A stretch of DNA of 64,000 bases from Struthidea cinerea (GCA_013397865.1 VZTI01000602.1:72208-136207), one strand, 5' to 3'; counted from the first letter of the stretch, positions 42,201-57,200 are shown. A program made the numbers and translations. The notes: a model not told the origin generated them from the sequence alone.

Positions 42201-45200
42201 TCCTTCTATTTCTCTGGAAGTACTCAATGGAGGGAAGGCCAAGGGAAAGTCTGGCACCTTTCTAAGGAATTGTGCTTCGGTGGAACCTGGCAGCCTGCAC
42301 CATCTACGCGTGTCCTGCTAATTTTCTCTGCATCTTACTTAATTTTTTAATATTGTATTTTCTTCCACTAAGTGCATCTTCTCCAGTGCTGTGGGAGCAG
42401 AGCTGAGCTGCAGATGGAGAGTGGGGAATGTTTACCTGAGCAGTGCTCTGGTTCTGGTTTGCAGTTCCAGGATATTGATTTATGACATTCATAACGCTGC
42501 TCAGTTCATTCAATTTCTGCAGGAAAGTTTTGGTTCCTTTTGCTCCTATTCCTCAAAACCCCATCTAGTCAGATGCAAAAGAAGAGAATGGGCCACAAAA
42601 TCAGTGTTTGGTAAACCTTAATGAGAGGTTTGTCAGCGTTTGGCAAATGTTGTCAAATCTCTGTCCTCTTTTAGGGGTCGCTTTCCCACCTTGAGTGAGC
42701 CCAGCAGCTCCAGGGCTTCATGTCAAACCCTCCCATCTCCATGCTGGGTGGCTGCTTTCCTGTTTTCCCTGCTCTTCCCCTGCCATCGTACTGCCTGTGG
42801 ACAGGGTGTGGACAGGGGGATGCTCCTGCTGCCGCACGCATCAGACCCCAGAGCTCCTGGACTCCTCCCAGAGACGCTGCTTGGCTTTCTCTGACTTGAT
42901 GGCAGACCCTTTGTGCACTTCTCCCAGCAAAGCTTGTTTGGCTCTGGCCCTGAGGTCAGAGCCAGTGTTGGGGCCTGTGTTGTGTGGGGCTGCTCCTGCT
43001 CCGTGGCCTGTCATCAGCTGGGAATGCTCCTTAATGGGAGGGGGTTGCAGAGTGCCTGTAATGCTTTTAAGAATAAAGGGCAGCATATGCACTCAAACCA
43101 GACCTATATTTTTCCTGTCCTGCAGCTCTTTATTTGCCCCTGCTCGGAGGGATTCTCTGATGCAGCACACGCTGCACGCCTGACCCAGCCTTTCTGTCCC
43201 CACTGCCACCCCCCACCATACATTAAGTTTAAATAAATGCATTTTCACTGCCAGGAGCCATCCATAAGGCTAGGGCTGGCCTCTTCCTAGTGGGGGATTT
43301 TAGCTTGGATGGACACATTTCTATTAGTGATGCCAACCCTGTCTGGTTCCTTTCTAGTGTGAGCTGCAAGCCCAGGAGTTAAATGTGTGGTTGTCATGGG
43401 TCTGTGCCAACCCAGAACAGCCTCCCCTGGAAAAAAAGAGTGGGAGATGGCAGACTGGATCTGAGGGAAGCTGATGAGCTCACCTTCTGCCTCTCAGTTC
43501 TTGAACTGATCCTTCACAGGCTGCTGTTGCTTTGCAAACTCATGCAGGTTTCTTGCTCCTGGCCACCTGCTGCACCTGAGGAGCAAAAGGCTGTGCTCCT
43601 TTCCATGGCAGAAGGGATCATTTGGCCATCAGAGGATTGGTTGCGGCACATTGTTGCTCCACTGGTGGAAATGCTGGTTTCTCACAGCGCCCTGTTGACC
43701 TTACACCGGCTGAAATGTCTGTTGGTGTTGGGCAGTGAAGCTGGAGCTGTTGGCAATTGTTGAGAGCTGTTGCTTAACTCAGAATGAGCTGGTGAAGTGG
43801 AAGCTTGAGGTCTGGCTCTGACTGCTGTGGTGTGTCAGTCAAAGTGGACTGAACCTGAGGATTTTCACTGGAATCCCTGGTAAATGGCTCTGCTGGGAGC
43901 GGGTCTGATTATGGAGCCCAGGCTCGTCAGCTCTCGTGCTGGCTGTGGTGTTGTGCAGTGTCAGCTCGGTCACTTCTATGTGTCCTGCCTTTGTTATGGG
44001 CCCTGCTTTTCCCTGTCCCTTCTGGCACCTTGTACCTGAGTTTGTGACCCTTTGACTTCGAGGAAAATCTCCCCACTCTTCTGACAGCAAATAAAAATCT
44101 GGGCCAAGAAGTTGATGAGAGCAGAAGTGGAAGCTCATGGCTTTGGCTTCCTCTGCAGCCACTCCGATAGCTGGACTCTGACCAGGTGCTCTCCTTGGAC
44201 TTTCCCAAAACCTGCCGAGAGGGGCTGCGAGTCCCTCGCCTCAGCAATACTGTGCTTTAATCTTCTCCCACCTTGCATCAGGCTTTTATTTATAAAACCT
44301 GTTGTAGTGTCTGGTGGTTGGGGTACACAGGAAGTGGGCTCCCTGCTCTGTTGGGAGTCCCACCATGCCAAACCCTTCCTGCTGGCGAGGTGGCTGCAGC
44401 AGTGCCTTCCTCACACTTCAGAAAAACATCAGCTGCTTTCTAACCCTGAGGCCTTGCCCAAAGCCTTTGGGTTGTTTGTGTTCCCTCTGTAAGCAGGAAA
44501 TACCAAGCGAGGGTCGCGTTTGGCTGCAGGACTCCGGTGGTTGTGTGGCTGTGGATAGCTGGGATGTGTGACTGACCTGCTGTGGTGGCCTCTGGGCAAT
44601 GGACTCGAGGGAATCCGCCTCCAGCCCTCACTGCCCTCCTGACACTTTGTCGCTAAGGCTTTGAGCGAGGTACACAAACATCTGGGGCTTTAAACTTCCT
44701 GATGACTTCGGGCCAAGCCACTCGTGTTTGCTGGTGTCTCATCGTGCTTTTTGTGTTTGCTGCTGGGTGTGTAAATACACAGGGCGCAACGGCCTCTGCT
44801 CTGCACAAGCACCCTGAGCTCTCCTGGTGCTTCCTTAACCCATGTTAGTGAGACCAGAAACTGGCCCCTTTAAAGGTTCATCATTTGAGCTGAAAACACC
44901 AAGTTGTTCTCTAGGCTTGGCCCTGCTTTAGCTCCCTGCCTGGGGTGGTTTTGTGAGCAAAGTAACTGCAGTTGGGAAGAAAGATGGAAAAGCAAGAGGA
45001 CAAATATGGTCCTGTTTAAAGGAACTTTGGGGTTTCACTGTGACCTAAAGCATGTGCTTTATTCAGCAGTTTTCACAAGCAGGAAGCTTTATTTAAGGCC
45101 TACAGCACTTGCTGAATCATGGAGCAAGATAAAACTGAGCACAAGAAATAGTTTAAATGGAGCAGATTTTGCTATTTTCAGAGCTTTTCTGATGTCTTCA

Positions 45201-48200
45201 ACATTCAGTCTTAATTGTCTTAAGCAGATGCCATCAGGAGCATCTTCAGATGCTGCTGTGGTGCAGCAAAGGGCAGGTGACACCTGGGTAATCCTTTGAG
45301 AACAGAGACCACAAGGTAAAAGCAGCCCCCCTCTTTGATGTGAAGGGGTTTTGGGGAATTGGGGGAGAAAAGAAATCAAAATGCAGCAGTGGTCAAATTG
45401 GCTCCAGACCTTTACTGAAGACCTGTATTTACAGCATTCTCCTGCCTGTGCCGGGACTGGGGTTTCTGTTTAATCAGAAACAGCCCAAAGTCACAGAGAG
45501 TTCTGGGCGTTGTGCTCTGCTTTTCTCAGCACCCTGTTTCCATACCTCAGGAGAATTGTATGGCCTTTCTGGCAGAGCTGGAAGAGGAAAAGGAGGGAAG
45601 GGAGTGATGTACTTTGCTGCAGTTCCCCTCATCTAAATATAAATAGTTCTCCTCTTGGATCCTTCCAGTCCGATCTTCTGGGTGATTTGACCTTTCTTTG
45701 ATAAAAGCTTTCTTTATTTGCAGGAATAAAAAGGCAAAGGGGAGGAGAGGACACAGCAGATGTTTTTTTAAAATATCTTTAGATCCTGGCAGTTGGTTTC
45801 TGCAGCACCCAGCGCTCACTGCTGGAGCAGCTCCCTCCTGGGCTCCAGCTTTTCTCCTCCTCTGAGCTCCTTGAACAAACTTTGCATTGCCCTGAAGATT
45901 CCTAAGGAAGTATTTTATCATGGGGACACCACGCTCCGATAGGGACAGATATCCCAGGCTCCGGTCCCCAGCCCTGCCCAGTGCACCACTGACCCTGGTT
46001 TTCCTTGTTTCATAACTTCAGCTGAAAGAAACATTTGTGTTAATTGCTGCTGGTTTTTCATACGTTCACCCTCGAGCAGTTTGAGCTCAGCTTCCAAACA
46101 CGGCTCAGTTTAATGTGTAAAACCACGGGACTCTGGCACTGCCCAGGTTACAGCCCAAGCAAAGGCAGCACAGGTGCAACGTTAGAACTGCTCTAGACTG
46201 CACACAAGGCTTTCTGGCACTAGTTCTAACCATTAATTGCCACTTTAAATCCAGCAATAAATTATTTGGGCAACCACACCGCAAGAGCCCACTGCCAGGA
46301 ACAAACCAGAGCTGAGCACTACTCAGTCCCCTTCGTGCTTCAGGACTGCAGAGCTGGATCGGGCAGGGCACTCCTGCTCACACTCTGAGTGGGGGTTTTT
46401 GGTGTCTCGCTGACCTTCTGGATGTAGTTTAAGCCATCATCCTGTGAACAACGTTGTCAGTGCTGGAGGTGCACTGCATGTGTGTATTGATCTGCCGTTT
46501 GCTCCTGGAGCACAGGATGGTGCGTGGTGTGCAGGATGCCTCAGGATAAGCCTCTGATCCTTTGCAAATTGGATTTTGTGGCTCACTCGCCTGTCCTCTT
46601 GGATAAAGTTTCCCCTTAGCTGCCTCTCCTCTAGCAGAGCTCGGGTCCGTCTCAGGACTGCAAAGCCTTTTATAATGCTCTGCAGATCAGGAGTCACTTG
46701 GAAGGGACAGGGACAGGCTTTCCATTTCCCACTGAAACGTGCTCCAGAGTGAGCCTGCTGCTTCATTCCGTTCTGGAGTTCCACTCGGTCTGCACGAGAT
46801 TCCCATTGGTTTGGTTTGGTTTGGTGCCTTTCCTGCTGTGTGGCACTGAGGTGCTCCTGGTTAGCAGCCCCCCAGTGATGACTGCTGTTTTAGAAAGCCT
46901 CTGGGCTGTGTGAGTCGTTGTGATTTCGTGCTGGGGAGGAAATGGATTGCTCAGAAAAGGCCACCTTCAAACAGAGCCACAGCTGGCTGATTTTAAACCA
47001 GTTCAGCTGGGGATCAGAGGGTGCTGTTAAATTTTACCCCCAAAGGAAACCATGCAGGAAAATGCACCGTGTTTTGTACCCACCAGCACGAGTGGGATTG
47101 TCAGGGCTTGTAATAAGCCCTGTGTAATTCCTAAAAGAATGGAGTGTAAAACAGGCCAGCACACACAGATGATGGGTTGTACGGGAGAGGGCCATCATCA
47201 GGAAAGGTGAACAGTTCCAGTTTGCTTATAAGAATGTACTGGTTTGAGTTTCATGCCTGTTCTGGGAGAGAGTGGTGGCCGTGGTGAGGGACAGCAAACA
47301 CCACACTCCTTTCACAGCGAGCTCAGGTGCAGCACTGGCCTCTTACTTGTGCCATTCTGTGCTGATGTGAACAGGACACCCTCCAGGGCTTGGGGAAGAG
47401 TAATCCTTGCCAGGGTTAATACTTAAATCTGTGCTGCTTGACTTTTGAGCAAGGGAGGGAAGTTAATGCTCCCAGAAGTGCTGGGAGACCACCTACTCTT
47501 TGGTACAGACTGCCAGCAGCTGACAGATGGAAGTGATTTTGGGACAGTGAGAAGTCAGTGTGGAATCACAGTGGTGACCAAGAGCAGACTCTATCCCACA
47601 GTCTTTGACTTACACCCACCCCTTGTGACTCTTGCTGTGGAGAAGGACAGTTTCCCAGAGCCATCAGAACTCTCCTGTGGGGTGTGAATTAGCAGTGGGT
47701 CAATGGTTTGCTGTCTCATGTGATTCAGTCTAATAGACACATGTTCCTCTGAAGATGCTTTTTGGCAAGCCCGTGTATGGCTGTAGGATGCGTGGCAGTG
47801 GGAGCTCTGATTGGAAAGCAGGAGGGTGTGGTGAAGCAGAGGAGTGATTCTGTGTGCTGGTGTGTACTGACACATTGACCCCTCGGCTTGACGCCGTGCT
47901 CTGCGCTCCGTGTGCCTGTCCCTAACCACCCCTGTCGGATACCCGCCTTGGTGTGAGAGCTCTGCGGACCCTGCCCTTGCCCTGTCCCTGTTTGCTGTTT
48001 GCCTGAGTGTCCCCTGTCCATTTTTTGTCTTGCAGCATCTGGAGAGGGCCCAACGTGAACTGCGTTGACAGCACTGGATACACCCCGCTGCACCACGCTG
48101 CTTTGAATGGCCATAAGTGAGTCCTGTTCCCATGCCTTGGGTCGCAGGGGGTGGATGCTTTGTGCTTCCCTGGCCACGGCTGTGTGGTTCAGTCACCAGC

Positions 48201-51200
48201 TGAGGCACTGGTGCAGCACTACTCCATCTTCAGGGGAAGTGGAGAATGTCAGTGCTTTGGCTGCTGCACAGTGTGATTTTGCATCTCCAAACACTGAGGT
48301 TTTCAGCCACCCTTTTATTTCTAAGCAATTTGGATAAGCTGTAACACTGTGCGAAAGGGGCTCCCCCAGTGACAATCCCTGTGGTCTGTCTGGTGTCCAG
48401 GGTGGTCTGGGCCTGCACCACTTAATAATTCCCTTGTGTGCATATCACATTTTTAAGTAACTTCACTGTGGTAGATCTCGTGTTGCTCATTGCTGCCTGA
48501 GATATTAAGAAATGGAATAGAGTTAAAATCTTTATTCACCTTGGTTGTGCTGGTGCAATTCACTTTGCAGCAGAGGCTTGTGGCTGACTTCAGCCCCTGT
48601 TCAGCTCCATTAGTATGGAGGTAACATGAATCTTTCCTGAGCTCAGCTCAGCAATATTTATTTGGTTTTTTTAATTTCCTTCGGCAGCATTCAATAGGAA
48701 CACTTAAAAATCACATTTCAAGAGGATGTCTGAAACATTCCTGTTCAGATTAACTTCTTGTTCAGTACTTGCTGCAGAACACGAGCTGTGGAACAAGGAC
48801 TGAATGTCTCACTGGAGTTCCCGTCTCTTTCAGGGATGTCGTGGAAGTTCTGCTGAGGAACGACGCGCTCACCAACGTGGCAGATTGCAAGGGCTGTTAC
48901 CCCCTGCACTTGGCAGCCTGGAAGGGAGATGCTGACATAGTGAAGCTCCTCATCCACCAGGGCCCTTCGCACACCAAAGTGAATGAGCAGGTCTGCCTGA
49001 TTTTCTCTGATGTATCATTGAATCACTTCCCTGGCATGGAGAGAGAATCCTTCAGCTGACTCCTGACCCTTCCCAAACCAGTAGCAATGGTTGTAAGGTC
49101 CTACTTGCCGGTGGGATAAGAGGGGCACTGCCTAAAGCGATACATTCAGTTCTGAGGTAGTGGTAGGATGAAAAGGTATTTAAGTTTTAGAGAGAGACAC
49201 ATAAATATGAGAACTGCTCAACACTTAGGAAGTGGTCTCCTGCTTCTGGGCTTCTAAAACTAACCCACAGTTTTCCTTTCAGCTACTGGATAGCTGAGCA
49301 GGTTTCTAGTTCTGCAGAGGATCCGTTGGCTTCCTCCTTTGGGAACTAATCCAGGCAGCTTTGTTCAGTCTCTTTGGCCGTGCTCTCTTAGCTGCTCTCC
49401 TGGCTTGTCTCTGGCATTTGCTCCAGTTCACTAATTTGCAAGTTCTAAGATAATTTTAACACTACTTGCCCCCAGATAAATTCATAGCTTAATCTTAAAG
49501 AATTATTTTCACAATCAGGCAAGAAAAAAAGCCTCTTGGATTTGTTCCTTTTGTCAAGCTGACGGTTTTGGTCTGGGGTGCAGAGGGAGTGAAGGGTATG
49601 AGACAGCTGTGTCCACTGCAGAGGGCTGGCTCCTGTGGAACTCCCCATGGACATCAGAGGTATCTTAAAGTTCCAGGGAACTTCTGAAATGCTACTGCTG
49701 GAAGACCCAAATATTCCCATTGTTTCAGAGTTTTGTTTAAGGGAAGTTGTTCATGAGCGAGGCCAGCTGAGCAGTGTCGCTGAACTGTCCCTTCCTGGGT
49801 GAGCCTGGCAGACACAGTGACAGGTCCAAATCAGGTGGCTAAAGCAGCAAGGGGCTGTGGTTGTCCTGTCCCTTAGGCAGGAACATCTGAAGTCCCTGTG
49901 AATCAACTCCCAAACCACTCAGGTGTTCTTTCAGGAAGAAAGGAGTAAACCAAAATAGGTTTGCCTACCTTAGTGCCACCAGGCTAAACCTCAACATTAA
50001 TTCCAAAGGTAATTCCCAGGTAGGTCAGACACCCCTGGCGTGAGTCCAGCTCACAGTCGAGGTGAGCAGCTGGGGAGTCTGTGCTGTTGATTTGCTCCAT
50101 GGTAGTTTTTCAGAAGCTGGGGAGCACACTCCTTTCAGAGTCAGGTTTAGGAGTCCCAGTCCTTCTTTGGACTTGGGGACCCAAGTGCCACACTGAAGTT
50201 TCCCAGGATGGGTAACTCACTGCACTAGGCTGCCCCAGGGGTAAATGCTGCTAAAACATCATGGAATGAAAAATCTGGTTGTAGTGCAATTCTCTATCAG
50301 TCCTCCATTGAGCAGGAATAACGAGGAGCGTGTGTTCTGATGTCTCTGGTGATAATTTTCTAGTTTGGGGCTGTGGTTAATCACGTCTCCAGGCACAGCT
50401 GCAGGCACTCAGTCTGGTTACATTGAGTGCAGGTAACCCTTTTCAATCAATCTGACAAGAACTGAGTGAGGGCCCTGAGTGTAAATGTTCTGCTCTGAGT
50501 AGGGCAGCTAGAGGGGAGATCTTTGCAAAAGACCCAAAGCTTAGTATGATCCTTCCAGGTAATGTTTCATTAATGTTTGTTTAGTAGGAACCCTGTTAAA
50601 TGAGAGAAGTCAGCTGAGGAGCCTGTGCTTGGAGCCTGGTCCAGGTTACAGCAATCCCAGCTGGAATGGCTTTTGCTGGCCATGGCTCTGACTGGAACAA
50701 GATGCTGTGTCCTGGCATTCCACCCCTTGGAGTCACCCATTGCTTTGTTGCTGTATCTCACCCATTTCATTATCACATTTTTTTTCTTTTTCCTCTTCCT
50801 TTTTGTAGAATGCTCTTGAGATCAAAGAACTCAAAAAGTACGGCCCCTTTGACCCATATATCAATGCCAAGGTGTGTACTTTGCTGTCAGCATTTCACTG
50901 CATCATCACTCCAAGCTGCACTCGCGTGCTTCCAGGTGCAATAATACCTGTTCACTTCGCAGCTGCTTGGGGAAAAGGAAAATGGGACCATTTATTTACT
51001 GTGGGTTTCTCTCTTCAAAGCAGTTATAGAAACATAATTAAAGGGAAGCTTTTCCTTACTTTCCTGGGGGCTCCTTCCTTGCTTAGCCTTGTAGGACTCG
51101 CAGTGATGGTCAGTTTGCTTGATTGAGCTGGATGACTTCCCAAAGGTAATGTTACTTCAATTAAATGTTTTAGGTTTTGTTTCATGTGCTGATGTTGCTG

Positions 51201-54200
51201 ATAAATGCAAAGAGAAGGAATTTTTTTCCCTGCTTAACCATGGTTGCATTTTCTCTGTGGGCTGTTTGGAGTGAATTTTGATGCCTTTTCTCCTATGAAA
51301 TGCATAATGCTGTGTGTGTTGTTTGAATGGACAGTTAATTCCTGTGGTGGTGGTGGGAAGAAGGGAGGACAGTGACATTCCTGCCTCCCTTCCCAAGTCT
51401 TCCATGTCCTGCTTATTACATCAGTCTCTCTTTTGATGTTCAGTCCGTGGTGTCGTCTGACCCTTCAGCCCTGGTCTCCTGTTCCTGTTTTCTGGTCTGT
51501 TTTGTTCCTCTCTTGTTTTTAGTTGTTCTTGAGCTACAAAAGACACAACATGAGCTCACGCAAGGTGCTGAGACTGAGCTGTTGAAGAAGCAGATCAAAT
51601 TCTTGGTGGTGGTTTCTCAGACATCATTTTTCAGTTTTATTTCTAGCGAAGCTGCAAGCCAGGGATGGCAAACAATCTGCTGCTCTGTCCTGAGACACCT
51701 CTGCCGTGAGCCACCATGCCACAGCTGCTTCCAGCCAGTTATTTTGGATCCAGCCATCCATGGCCGATTTCTGTCTCAGAGTTTCCCTCTGCTTGATCTG
51801 CAGGACCTTAGAAACACACAGCTAGAGCTCCTGTGCTTGCTGGGAGTTAGGCGTGGTTTTGCAGAGCTCTGTTTCAGGGTCACCAGTGCCCACTCTGAGC
51901 ACAAATGCGATCCCATGAAGCTCATCCAAATCGAGGATTTTTACAAAAATCTGGATGGGAGTTTTATGCCTTTATGTTTTCTGTGGAAACATCGTAGTTG
52001 AGCAGTTCAGTTGCCTGAAAGGAGCTTCCTAAAACATTGTCAATAACCAAGTAAAATTTTACACCCTCTAGTAATGGGATGTTGAATGAAGAAGGAATGT
52101 AAAGAGGGAATATCCAGGGAATTCCCCTTCTTGTGGATTTTTGTTTACAGAGTCCTCTAATTTGGGTTTTGTCCTGTGGAGAAGTGCATTATTTAAAGCC
52201 TCAGTTCAGTGTTCACAATGGCTGAGGTGCTCTCTAGAGCAAGACAAGATTTTGGGAACCTTTGCTTTGGTTTTAAGGAGAGAGAGATGATTTACACACA
52301 GTTGTTGGGTTCATCACAAGTTCTGACCAGCTTTGCACCAGTTTCTGGCCAGGTGTGATGAAGAGCATGGGGAATTGTACCTGTCACACAAACTCTGGTG
52401 TTTTCTCAGGGGCACCGGAGCAGCCAAACAGCAGGTTGTCAATAGGGCAGGGCTGTGTTGGACACTCAGACACCGACAAAAATCCTACAAAGGAAGGAGG
52501 TTGAGTGGGACTGAAGGGCCGTGTAGCCACTTTCCCCGACCCTGGGGCAGGATCAAGTCTCCTTACACCGTTCCTGACCAGGGTTTGCCCACCAACTTCT
52601 CAAATACCTCAGAGAGGGACAGCTCTGTAGCCTTTCTCTGGCAGTTTATTCAACCCTTCAGATCTTTGCAGGTCAGAAAACTTCCCCTTGTTTAAACCAA
52701 GTCTCCCTTGGCTCAGTTGGAGCCATCTCATGGTGCGTTGGCAGCGGGGGGTGCACCTGAAGGGGCTGTGAATTCTCCGCTTGAGCATGGGATGAGGAGC
52801 AGCAGGGCTGTGTGTGGTCAGTGGAATCACATTATCAGGGCTTGAAACCTGTGCTGGAGCCCATAAGAAAGCAGAGCCATCCCTGCTCATGTCCTGTTTG
52901 TGCTCTGCAGGCGGGCATTGCTCCCAACTCCTCTCTCCCAGCTGAGAGCTGGGGGGATGCAAGGATTCCTGCAGGAATGCAGCCCCTCGGCCCTCCTGAG
53001 TGCTCTATTTTTCTAAGTAGTTCTGAAATTTGAAGCCATGTGCCTTCTGGCTGCTGGAATGGAATTTTCCTTTTCCATCTCTGATACATCTGTAGGTCCG
53101 AGCACTCCTGCTCGCTGCTCTGGTTTGTGCCTGGAGAGGTGACGTGGGAAGGGAGCAAACTCCCATGCCTGGAAGAACTGTAGTATTTTTGGCTGCTCAA
53201 AACTCTCCCAAAATGGAGGCAATAAAGACTCAGGCAGTAGTGGGAGTTTCCACTGCACAGTCTGGAATTGGGAGAGACTTGTTGTGATGATGCAGGGGAG
53301 TTTTACCGCCTGGTGATCTGTGCTGCAGGAGGAAAGTCTGGGGATTTTGCCTCGAGCATCGGAGCCCCAGTCTGCTTAGGGAAAATTGGACAGAATTGGA
53401 GGGAAGTCTCCAACAATTACGCTTTTAAAGGATGCTGTGTTCCCATTTCTGAGCCCTCAGGCAGGTACTTGGAGCTGCTGCATGCTTTAAAACCCCCTGG
53501 GGGATACATAGCCTGTGCTAGGGAGAAAGGAGAGGGGGGCAGTCCTAGCCAAGGAAATCCCCAGTAGCCAGGGCTGGCATGGCACGAGCAGCGTGTGCCC
53601 CCACAGCTCTGGGGCAGGGACCCACTGCTCGGAGGGGCTGAGGTCATCCAGTCTTTCCACAAAGCCTGGCAGTGAGGATCCCTTGTGCCGCGGGCCAGGC
53701 TGAGAGCCTGGGCCCAGCTGTCGTGGGCTCCCTGATCCCTGCACTCCCAACCCTGTCAAATGGGAATAATGGGATTTGCCAACCCTGTAAATGCCCGAGA
53801 GCAGCAGTGTGAGCTGACGGGCAGGTGTGAGCTCTGATGTTCTCTGCTCTGTCCCCTCTCACTCCGTTTGTATATTTTTTGTGCAGACTTCTGTATCCTG
53901 CAGTAACCTCTGTCCACGTGTATGTGCCTCCCCCCAGGACAGAGCCTGTTTGACTTGGACCTTCTGTGCTGGCAGTGACGCTTTGCCCCCGTTTGCCCCC
54001 TCTCCCTGCATGTGCCTGATCCTGCCTCCTGCTTCGCTTCTGTACAAACTGCAGCTGCCGGAGCCTCGCCCAGCTCCCACTCCCCTTGTGCTTTGCCCGT
54101 GGCTGAGAAGCGATGCAAAAGCCAGATACAAACAAGTGGGGGGGGTTGACAGGGCTCCTGTGAGCCTGAGAGCGACTGAACACCTCCACTGGATCCGAGT

Positions 54201-57200
54201 GCTCGTGCAGCCACGTGGGTTTGTGACATGGTGCAAAATACTGAGCAGTGTCCCAAGGCGTGCGTGTGCTCTCACAGCAGGCAGGCAGGAATCGAATTCC
54301 CTTCTGCAGTGGTGCTGCTGCCTCCAGCAGGACAAAACCATTCTGTTTATTTTAATGGAAGTGTTGTTAAAATGGCAAATTCAGCTGCGATTCTTTCAGT
54401 TGATGTGTGTAACTGTTTGTACGAAACTTTTTTTAGGATCAAATTGTCAGATAGTTGTTTCTAAAGTGCTTAAACCAGAATCCCTCTGTGGATGACACAC
54501 AGTAGTAAAACTAGAAACTTGAGAGGAATTTAGCTTGAGAAAAGGCTCTGTTAGATCTGGCCATGTTCCTATTTTGCACCTACACGTGTGGGGTGTTGGA
54601 CTGCTCACCTTTGGGCTTTGCATTGCTGGTTCTTAGCCTGGCTGCTGCTGCACGCACTGGTTTGGGTCTGGCTTCTAGCTGAGGTGCTCCCTTGTCACTG
54701 AGACATTGCTTCCCTCAGGTGACCTGAGCCCTGGCTTGTTCCTGCGGTGGTGGAATTGCACGCCTCTCTGGGTCACAAACTGCATGGGGCTGGGTGCACC
54801 CTTTCTCTAAACAGCCGGAATTGCAGAGGTGGAATGACTTTTATAACCAGGATAAGTAGGATTTGAAACAATTGAAGTTTAAATCTGAAATGATGACGAT
54901 GAAGCTTCAGCAAATAGAATTCACACAACAGGTTGCCTGCCTTATATTCAGCCTTTTATTTTTGTGGCACCCTGAAGTGTGGGATGCTGCCAAGATACCA
55001 GACTGCCTTCCCCAGGTGCCAGCAGCATTAATGGGCATCTGGATACAGCTCAACATCCCTTTAACTTTAGCACGGCCCCTGGATTCTGACCCTAGTGCTT
55101 GGAAAGCAGGCTGGTCCATCTGCAGCCCTCTTTCTCACAGCCGAAGTGTGTTGTTCTGAACATCCCCGAAGCTGTGGCTGGGTGGGCCGGTCAACGAGCT
55201 TGTGAGGGGATGCTAAACGCCCAGGGAGATGGTGAAACATTGCTCAGGCTCGTTCAGACTGGGCTCTCTGCTTCCCCACTGCTTTTTTTGTCTTGTTTTT
55301 GCATTTAAACTTCAATGTTGGAGCGAGGTGCGAGGTGCTGCCCCGGCCCTGACGCGCTGCCGCTTGTGCCCCGCAGAACAACGACAACGAGACGGCGCTG
55401 CACTGCGCGGCCCAGCACGGCCACACCGAGGTGGTGAAGGTGCTGCTGGAGGAGCTCACCGACCCCACCATGCGCAACAACAAGTTCGAGACCCCCCTGG
55501 ACCTGGCCGCGCTCTATGGGAGGCTGGAAGTGGTCAAGATGCTCTTGAACGCCCACCCCAACCTGCTAAGCTGCAACACTAAGAAACACACTCCGCTGCA
55601 CCTGGCAGCCAGGAACGGCCACAAAGCTGTGGTCCACGTCCTCCTAGATGCTGGCATGGACAGCAACTATCAGGTATCTGGTGTGTCTGAGTGGGGCTGG
55701 GCTGGTCGCTGGGGACTGAGAGCTCCACCAACCCTCCTCGCAGAGGGAGCACTCGCAGAAGCTGAGGAGAGCTTTGTGTTCTGCTGGGCTGTCTGTGCAG
55801 CTCTGGGTTGCTCGGGGAGGCTGCCCGGAGGGACTCAGGTGCTGTGCATGCCTCACGCCTGCTCAGGGGCCGGGCAAAGCCCCAGACACAGAGAGGGAGA
55901 GAAACACCCTGTGGCCAAAGCTGTTCTGCCCTGCAGTGCTGTGAGCTCTTGATAGCAGTGGAGGCAAACGTGTCTCTTCCTATCAAGCCACTTGTGAATG
56001 TGCTGTTTTCACAGCAATGGCTGGTATGTGGGTCTTGTTTTTCCTTGTCAGGACATGACCTCTTGCCAAGCTGTAGAAGGCCCTTTGTTGGTCTCTCTGA
56101 TGGAACCATCCCCATTTTTCCATCCCACATCCTCAGCAGTGTAATAACGTTGGTAGTCCATCCTCAGCCGTAGGTAGTGCTGCCCACACCTCGTGTACAA
56201 TGCCGTGTATTTATTGCTTCCGTAACCCTCTAAGCCGTGCCTCCCTCACCATCCCCTGCTGTCTGGCTTCATGCTATGTTTCCATTTAATTTGCAGACTG
56301 AGAAAGGCAGTGCTTTGCACGAAGCTGCTTTGTTTGGCAAGACAGATGTGGTACAAATATTGCTGGCTGCAGGTGAGAGAATGTTCCCCCTTTGAAGCAC
56401 TAATGTGGTGATCCCTTCACCCAGAGCTTGAGGAAATCCTTTTCTAGTGCAGCAGGTCTCTCCATCCAGCTGTCGGAGCTCCTCGGAGCAGGATATAGGA
56501 GAGGTTGGCTCTTAGAGTTTGGCTTTAGATTTGTCTCTGGAGTGTTTTTTAGCTCCCCAAAGTGATGATCACAAATGTGACTTGATGGAATACGTGAACC
56601 TGCACACAGTTAGACAATGTTCTTGCTTTTGCCCTCTGTACCCCCTGTTGCCACAGGTATTGATGTGAACATAAAGGATAACAGAGGCCTGACCGCTCTG
56701 GACATTGTGAGGGAGCTTCCTTCCCAGAAAAGCCAGCACATAGCAGCTCTCATTGAAGGTGGGTAATGCAGCTCTGCCTCTGGGGAGGAGGGGAAAGCTC
56801 GGGGTGCTAATTGTGCCAGGGCAGGTACAGGATGTGCCTTTCTAGACCTGGAAAGTGCTGAAAGCAAAGCAGCTTCAGGCTGTGTTGGAAGGAACGGTGC
56901 TGAAACGCTGGGGTGAGCTTCCCCAGACCAAATGTTTGGAGGAGGACTTGGGAGGATTTAGGAAGATTAGCCCTTTGCTGAGGGAGTGTGGCGTGACTTT
57001 TACAGTTTAAATGGGCTTAATTGAGCTTTGTTTAGCTCACTTTAGAAGTTAATTAAAATTAAGGATAGCCTAAATCTGCTTGCAGAATGCAAAGTAACAG
57101 CTTTAGAAATGGTTCTGGTGTAACTCCCCTTTATGTGTCTGTGTAGGCAAATCGTTGTCCACAGATCTCACATCCTGCTCCTCGCCTCGTTGTGAGGCTT

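Larger units (their letters stand above)
30387..48035 (+). other. ANKS1A: ANKS1A intron 1 (about 17.6 kb)
   Basis: The CpG island trails off by about 31,100. The rest is moderate-GC intron with no exon that fits the ANKS1A frame. It contains one minisatellite with a second N gap (40989-41455) and short simple repeats such as (TTGGT)n at 46806-46825. Many 60-200-codon open frames occur on both strands, but none shows splice context, conservation or a domain that I recognise. Confidence 0.8.

Noticed and set aside
47591..48208. 205-codon minus-strand open frame overlapping ANKS1A exon 2
   Set aside because: Antisense to a confirmed exon, with a composition like random intron translation.
53827..54495. 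222-codon plus-strand open frame in ANKS1A intron 4
   Set aside because: Cys/Ser/Pro-rich translation, no splice context, no recognisable domain; overlapping frames of similar length on the other strand.
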